This document shows, piece after piece, positions 60,585 to 64,000 of a stretch of DNA of 64,000 nucleotides. The position numbers and the translations under genes were made by a program. Where the stretch lies: positions 76,044,069-76,108,068 of the forward strand of contig CM065301.1 of NCBI GenBank assembly GCA_032871835.1. The letters run 5' to 3'. Position 1 is the stretch's first letter. Each line of letters begins with the position of its first letter. The notes beneath the pieces were generated by a model that ran no database searches, was not told the DNA's origin, and saw nothing but the letters and a program-made list of their open reading frames with translations. This DNA comes from Dipteronia dyeriana. Lineage: Eukaryota; Streptophyta; Magnoliopsida; Sapindales; Sapindaceae.

Positions 60585-60880
60585 AAAGTCATTAAATATC
60601 ATTGATATTTTGAATACCTCATAATTTTCATATACTTTTAAAAAAATTGGTTGAATACCACGTAACTTTTAATTACCTTTTAAAAGGATATAAAATTATG
60701 TATTGAATACTCCTTGACTACTAATAACCTTTTTAAAGTTTACAAAAGTATATATTGGATACCCCGTGACTTTTATAAATGATTTAAAAGTCTATATTGA
60801 ATGCACTCAAACTTTTAAATTCCATAAAAATCATTAAAAGTCTTTTGAAATCTCAATTGAATACACCTCCTTAAAAAAAA
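60585..60880. repeat. Array of TTGAATAC-headed degenerate repeats
   Basis: Six units, about 35-65 bp apart, begin TTGAATAC, TTGGATAC or TTGAATGC and continue with a (C/A)(T/A)CNTNAC(T/A)TTTA-type string. The last ends AATTGAATACACCTCC, resembling a MITE terminus. No matching opposite end is visible. Confidence 0.55.
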
Positions 60881-60985
60881 TCACTCCAATTTAGTGTAAA
60901 AGAGCATCTTTACAAGAATATTATCTCAATAAAACTTTATACAATACGAATTAATTTCTATTAACTTAAAAAAAATGTTTAATAC

Positions 60986-61688
60986 TGTTGACGGTGATTT
61001 TGGGGCTAAGAAAAGTCGATCACGCGTCTAACAAGTTATCACGAACTGTTAACGATATTATGAAGAAAAACGGAACAACGAGAAAGGAAATTCATTATGG
61101 TAAAGTTGTTACACACTCTAGTTCTCTTTTTAGCGTATGAGTGTATTCTAACCTTTACAATGGTGTTTTTATGGTCTATTTACACATATATATAATCCTA
61201 ATTCTTTATGTATAAGAAAGGAAAGCTGATGATATTTAATGGAACTCTAACTTATTGTAGCCGCGATTATCTTCTTTCATGTTCTATGTTTCTGGCATAT
61301 TAAACACATTAGAACTCTTGTCTAATCTGAACTCTGATATCTTTAAGGGGGTTTGTTTTCTGATCAGAGTGTGCTTCTAGACATCTTGTTTGAGCAAGAT
61401 TATTTCTCTGCATATCTGAGTCATGGTTGTATTGAATCCATTGTTGTCTACGTGCCACTCAAATGACCATCAACCAAACCTGACCAAACCCCATTCTCCC
61501 CGACCAGTTACATGATCCCGATCGGATGCCTTGACCCAACCGCTTTGGTAATCCCTGCAGGACTGTTTTCACCCGATTAATCTAATTACTGTAATTAAGT
61601 TATCTCTACCGAACTATCTAGGTAACCCTGACCGAGTGTTATGAAGTTATCTTTGGCCAACTTAGGTTAGTTTAGGCTTAGTTTGACA
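60986..61688. mobile_element. Possible solo LTR or LTR fragment
   Basis: The stretch starts TGTTGACGGTGATTTTGG and ends GTTTGACA, compatible with TG...CA ends, and its right third matches 21580-21690. The flanks AATAC and ATGCT do not match, so the ends or the class may be wrong. Confidence 0.4.
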
Positions 61689-64000
61689 ATGCTTCCCCAG
61701 CTGCTTTTGGGGTCAAAAGTGATTCCGGACAAATGATAAGGTGTTTGGTAAAACTATGGGAAAGTGCTTTTAGGCCATTTTAGTTTTCCTAACTGAATTT
61801 TTAAGAAGCTAAAAATTCATGCTTTTGAAAAACTGCTTTCTGATGAAGCAAAAAAAAATGCGCTATAGTGTTTTTCATTAATGAATTTATACAAAAATTC
61901 CTATTTTATTCCTAAGCTTTCATAAAATTTCCCAAAAAAAAACCTAACCTAACCTAACTGAAAAGCCAGCAACAACGATTCATTCATGACTTCACCATTT
62001 TCATCTCTATACACCACATCTCTCTCTCTCTCTCGCTTTCTCTTCTCAAAAATCTGAAGAGTCATTCTCAGTCCAGACTTCTCCATTCTCATCTCCTATT
62101 CACAGCATCTCATGCTACAATGATGTGTATTGAAAATTGAAAAATATAAAAATTGAGAGTTGTAATAGACTCTTTTCTTTGTTGATACCAAGACACAAGA
62201 CTGAGATCTCCACGGTTGGTGTATGATTGTTCGCTACATCGGAGAATCAGCGCCCTCTTTTATTGATCTCATTTTGTTCTCTTGTCTTGATCCAGTAATC
62301 TTTCATCAACAATTTCATATTTTTCAAGTACATTATTTCGTATTCTTCAATTTTGTATTATTGAAAATTCGATTTCATTTAAATGTTGTTTGATATAATT
62401 TGAAGTATGGATTGGGTCTCTGTTTACTGATGAAGTATTGATTTAATTGTCATTTTTGTTGAGTTTTGGGAATGAAAAAGTGAAAATTCGATTTGCATAT
62501 TATGTTTGATTAGTGAGAAAATTGAAGATGATTATGAATAATTTACTGATGTTTGGTCTCTGTTTTGTGTCCCTGTGTCTGGGTTTGTTTCCTGTGTTGT
62601 TGTATGTTGTTCTGTTTTTTGTTAGAGGCTCTGCTTGGTTTTTGTTGCTGCTGTGTTTGAGCGGTTTCGTTTTGTGGCTTATTGTTCCAGCTTTTTGCTC
62701 TTCACTAAAGTTAACCTGAATTTGGCTTCATCTTTAAACACATGGAAGCATGTGCTCATGGTATTTTGTTTTGTTGAAAAAAATGCAAATCTAAAATTTT
62801 AACTCAGAATTATTGAAAGTTATTGATTCCTAATTTTTAAAAGTGTCAGCAAATTATTGAAAGTTCAGTATAAATAGGTAAGGGGATCTCAATCCTATTT
62901 TTTTATATATTGTTTTGTGGGTTGGGAAACTTGTGTCATCTAAGGTATTTTGTTGTTGTTTCATGTACTATTACTGCATGCAACTATTTAACAAGACAGA
63001 TGTGCATTTTCAAATTTAACATAGCATGAGTTACATGACATTCGTAACCCAAGCCAAATACGTAGGTCTTTCCTTGATCTAACTTCTCAAATCAAGATTA
63101 ATTACAAGCTTAAATATACCTCATATTTCAAATGCATGGATGATATAAGTATCAACTATATTTATGAAAACATGACAAATGTAACCCATGTAAACTTCAC
63201 AATCAACTCAAACTCAATGGACTTGTAATGTGTTCCTTCGAAGATATTAATATTTGGAATTGATTAGGTCACTTTGAATGTGATTTTAATCATATTGAAG
63301 CTAGCTTCAGTTATTATACACTATTTACCTTCCATTAGTAATAGTATAAAATTATGCATCATCCATTAATTCTTTTAATGTTTAATTTGCAAATTAACCC
63401 TGGTAGGTAGCCAATCACTCCAGTTTTGAACAAGTTTCAATGATCAAAATTCAGAGTTACGATCCTAATCTATATATAATATTTTTAATATAATAACTAA
63501 ATATCAATTGAAGATTATGCTTGGTTGTACACTTTACGGTTCCTATATTTATAATTTTTTCTTTTAAATATTGACCACTTTTGTAGGGTCATGCATGCTC
63601 CCATATATTTACACTATTTACCTGCCATTATTAGAAAAACAACATGATCAAAAGTCAAAATCATGTTTTGGTCTTTGGTTATTATTGCTTGTTTATCTAA
63701 TTTTCAGTTATTACATGGATGCTCACTACTTGTTTAAATGTTAGCCTGCATCACCAGTGGCTTATTAGTTTGTCTTATGCTAATCCTCTTATATCTCTTG
63801 TTAGGATTGGTTGATAAATAGGAACCAAGCAAATTATTGTAGTGATAGAGAGGTTATTAGTGAGTGAATTTAGCTAATACTTGTTCAGATGTGTTCTTGT
63901 AGTTGATAAACTTAGGTACAATATTCTTGTGTTCTTGTAGTTAACAAACATTATGTTTGATATATATTTACGATGAGAATTTTGTGGCAAACAGATGGGA
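61689..64000. other. Gene-free repeat-rich end of the window
   Basis: 61735-61860 has the AGTGCTTTTAGG and GTGTTTGGTAAAAC motifs of plant MITEs. A CCTAA triplet run lies at 61944-61960 and a TC tract at 62020-62040. A 68-codon hydrophobic frame at 62513-62719 has no family mark. Beyond 62720 I see nothing. Confidence 0.4.

Noticed and set aside
61944..61960. Telomere-like CCTAA run
   Set aside because: Only three units and not the plant CCCTAAA repeat.
62513..62719. 68-codon membrane-like ORF
   Set aside because: T-rich DNA gives hydrophobic translations by chance; no neighbour, motif or splice support.

Overview
The window is nuclear DNA of a flowering plant, most likely a eudicot. It is AT-rich, its genes have many introns, and several encode plant-only families: a COR413 inner-membrane cold protein, an X8 callose-binding-type protein, a plastid CtpA peptidase and an EDR4-like protein. 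Plant hAT, PIF/Harbinger and Ty1-copia elements fill the spaces between them. I cannot name the species.

Layout. 1-2.2 kb: the end of a PIF-like element and a degenerate repeat. 2.28-4.2 kb: an intact EIF1AD-type gene (+). 4.4-20 kb: three neighbouring decayed genes, an ABC1-family kinase (+), an EDR4-like gene (-) and a PRP39-like splicing factor (-). Two of them carry a DNA transposon inside an exon, with clean target-site duplications. 21.2-39.2 kb: a transposon cluster holding a 5.9-kb hAT element with a solo copia LTR inside it, a dead HARBI1 transposase gene with a 947-bp PIF-like element inside it, a tandem repeat carrying a small zinc-ribbon ORF, a further hAT-like element, and a deleted copia element with both LTRs. 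40.6-58.2 kb: three complete genes, COR413IM (+), an X8 protein (-) and a CtpA-like peptidase (-), plus a tRNA-Gly(GCC). 58.2-64 kb: AT-rich repeats and no supported gene.

The intact genes are housekeeping or stress functions and form no pathway. EIF1AD acts on ribosomal or RNA substrates, COR413IM sits in the plastid inner envelope, the X8 protein probably binds callose at the cell surface, and the peptidase matures plastid lumen proteins. For all four coding genes I could write an exon chain whose total length divides by three and which reads through without a stop.

I found no clearly new molecular system. The strongest results are structural: a block of three adjacent genes that decayed together, several nested insertions dated relative to each other by exact target-site duplications, a zinc-ribbon ORF amplified inside a tandem repeat, and an unexplained 175-codon antisense ORF in a COR413IM intron.
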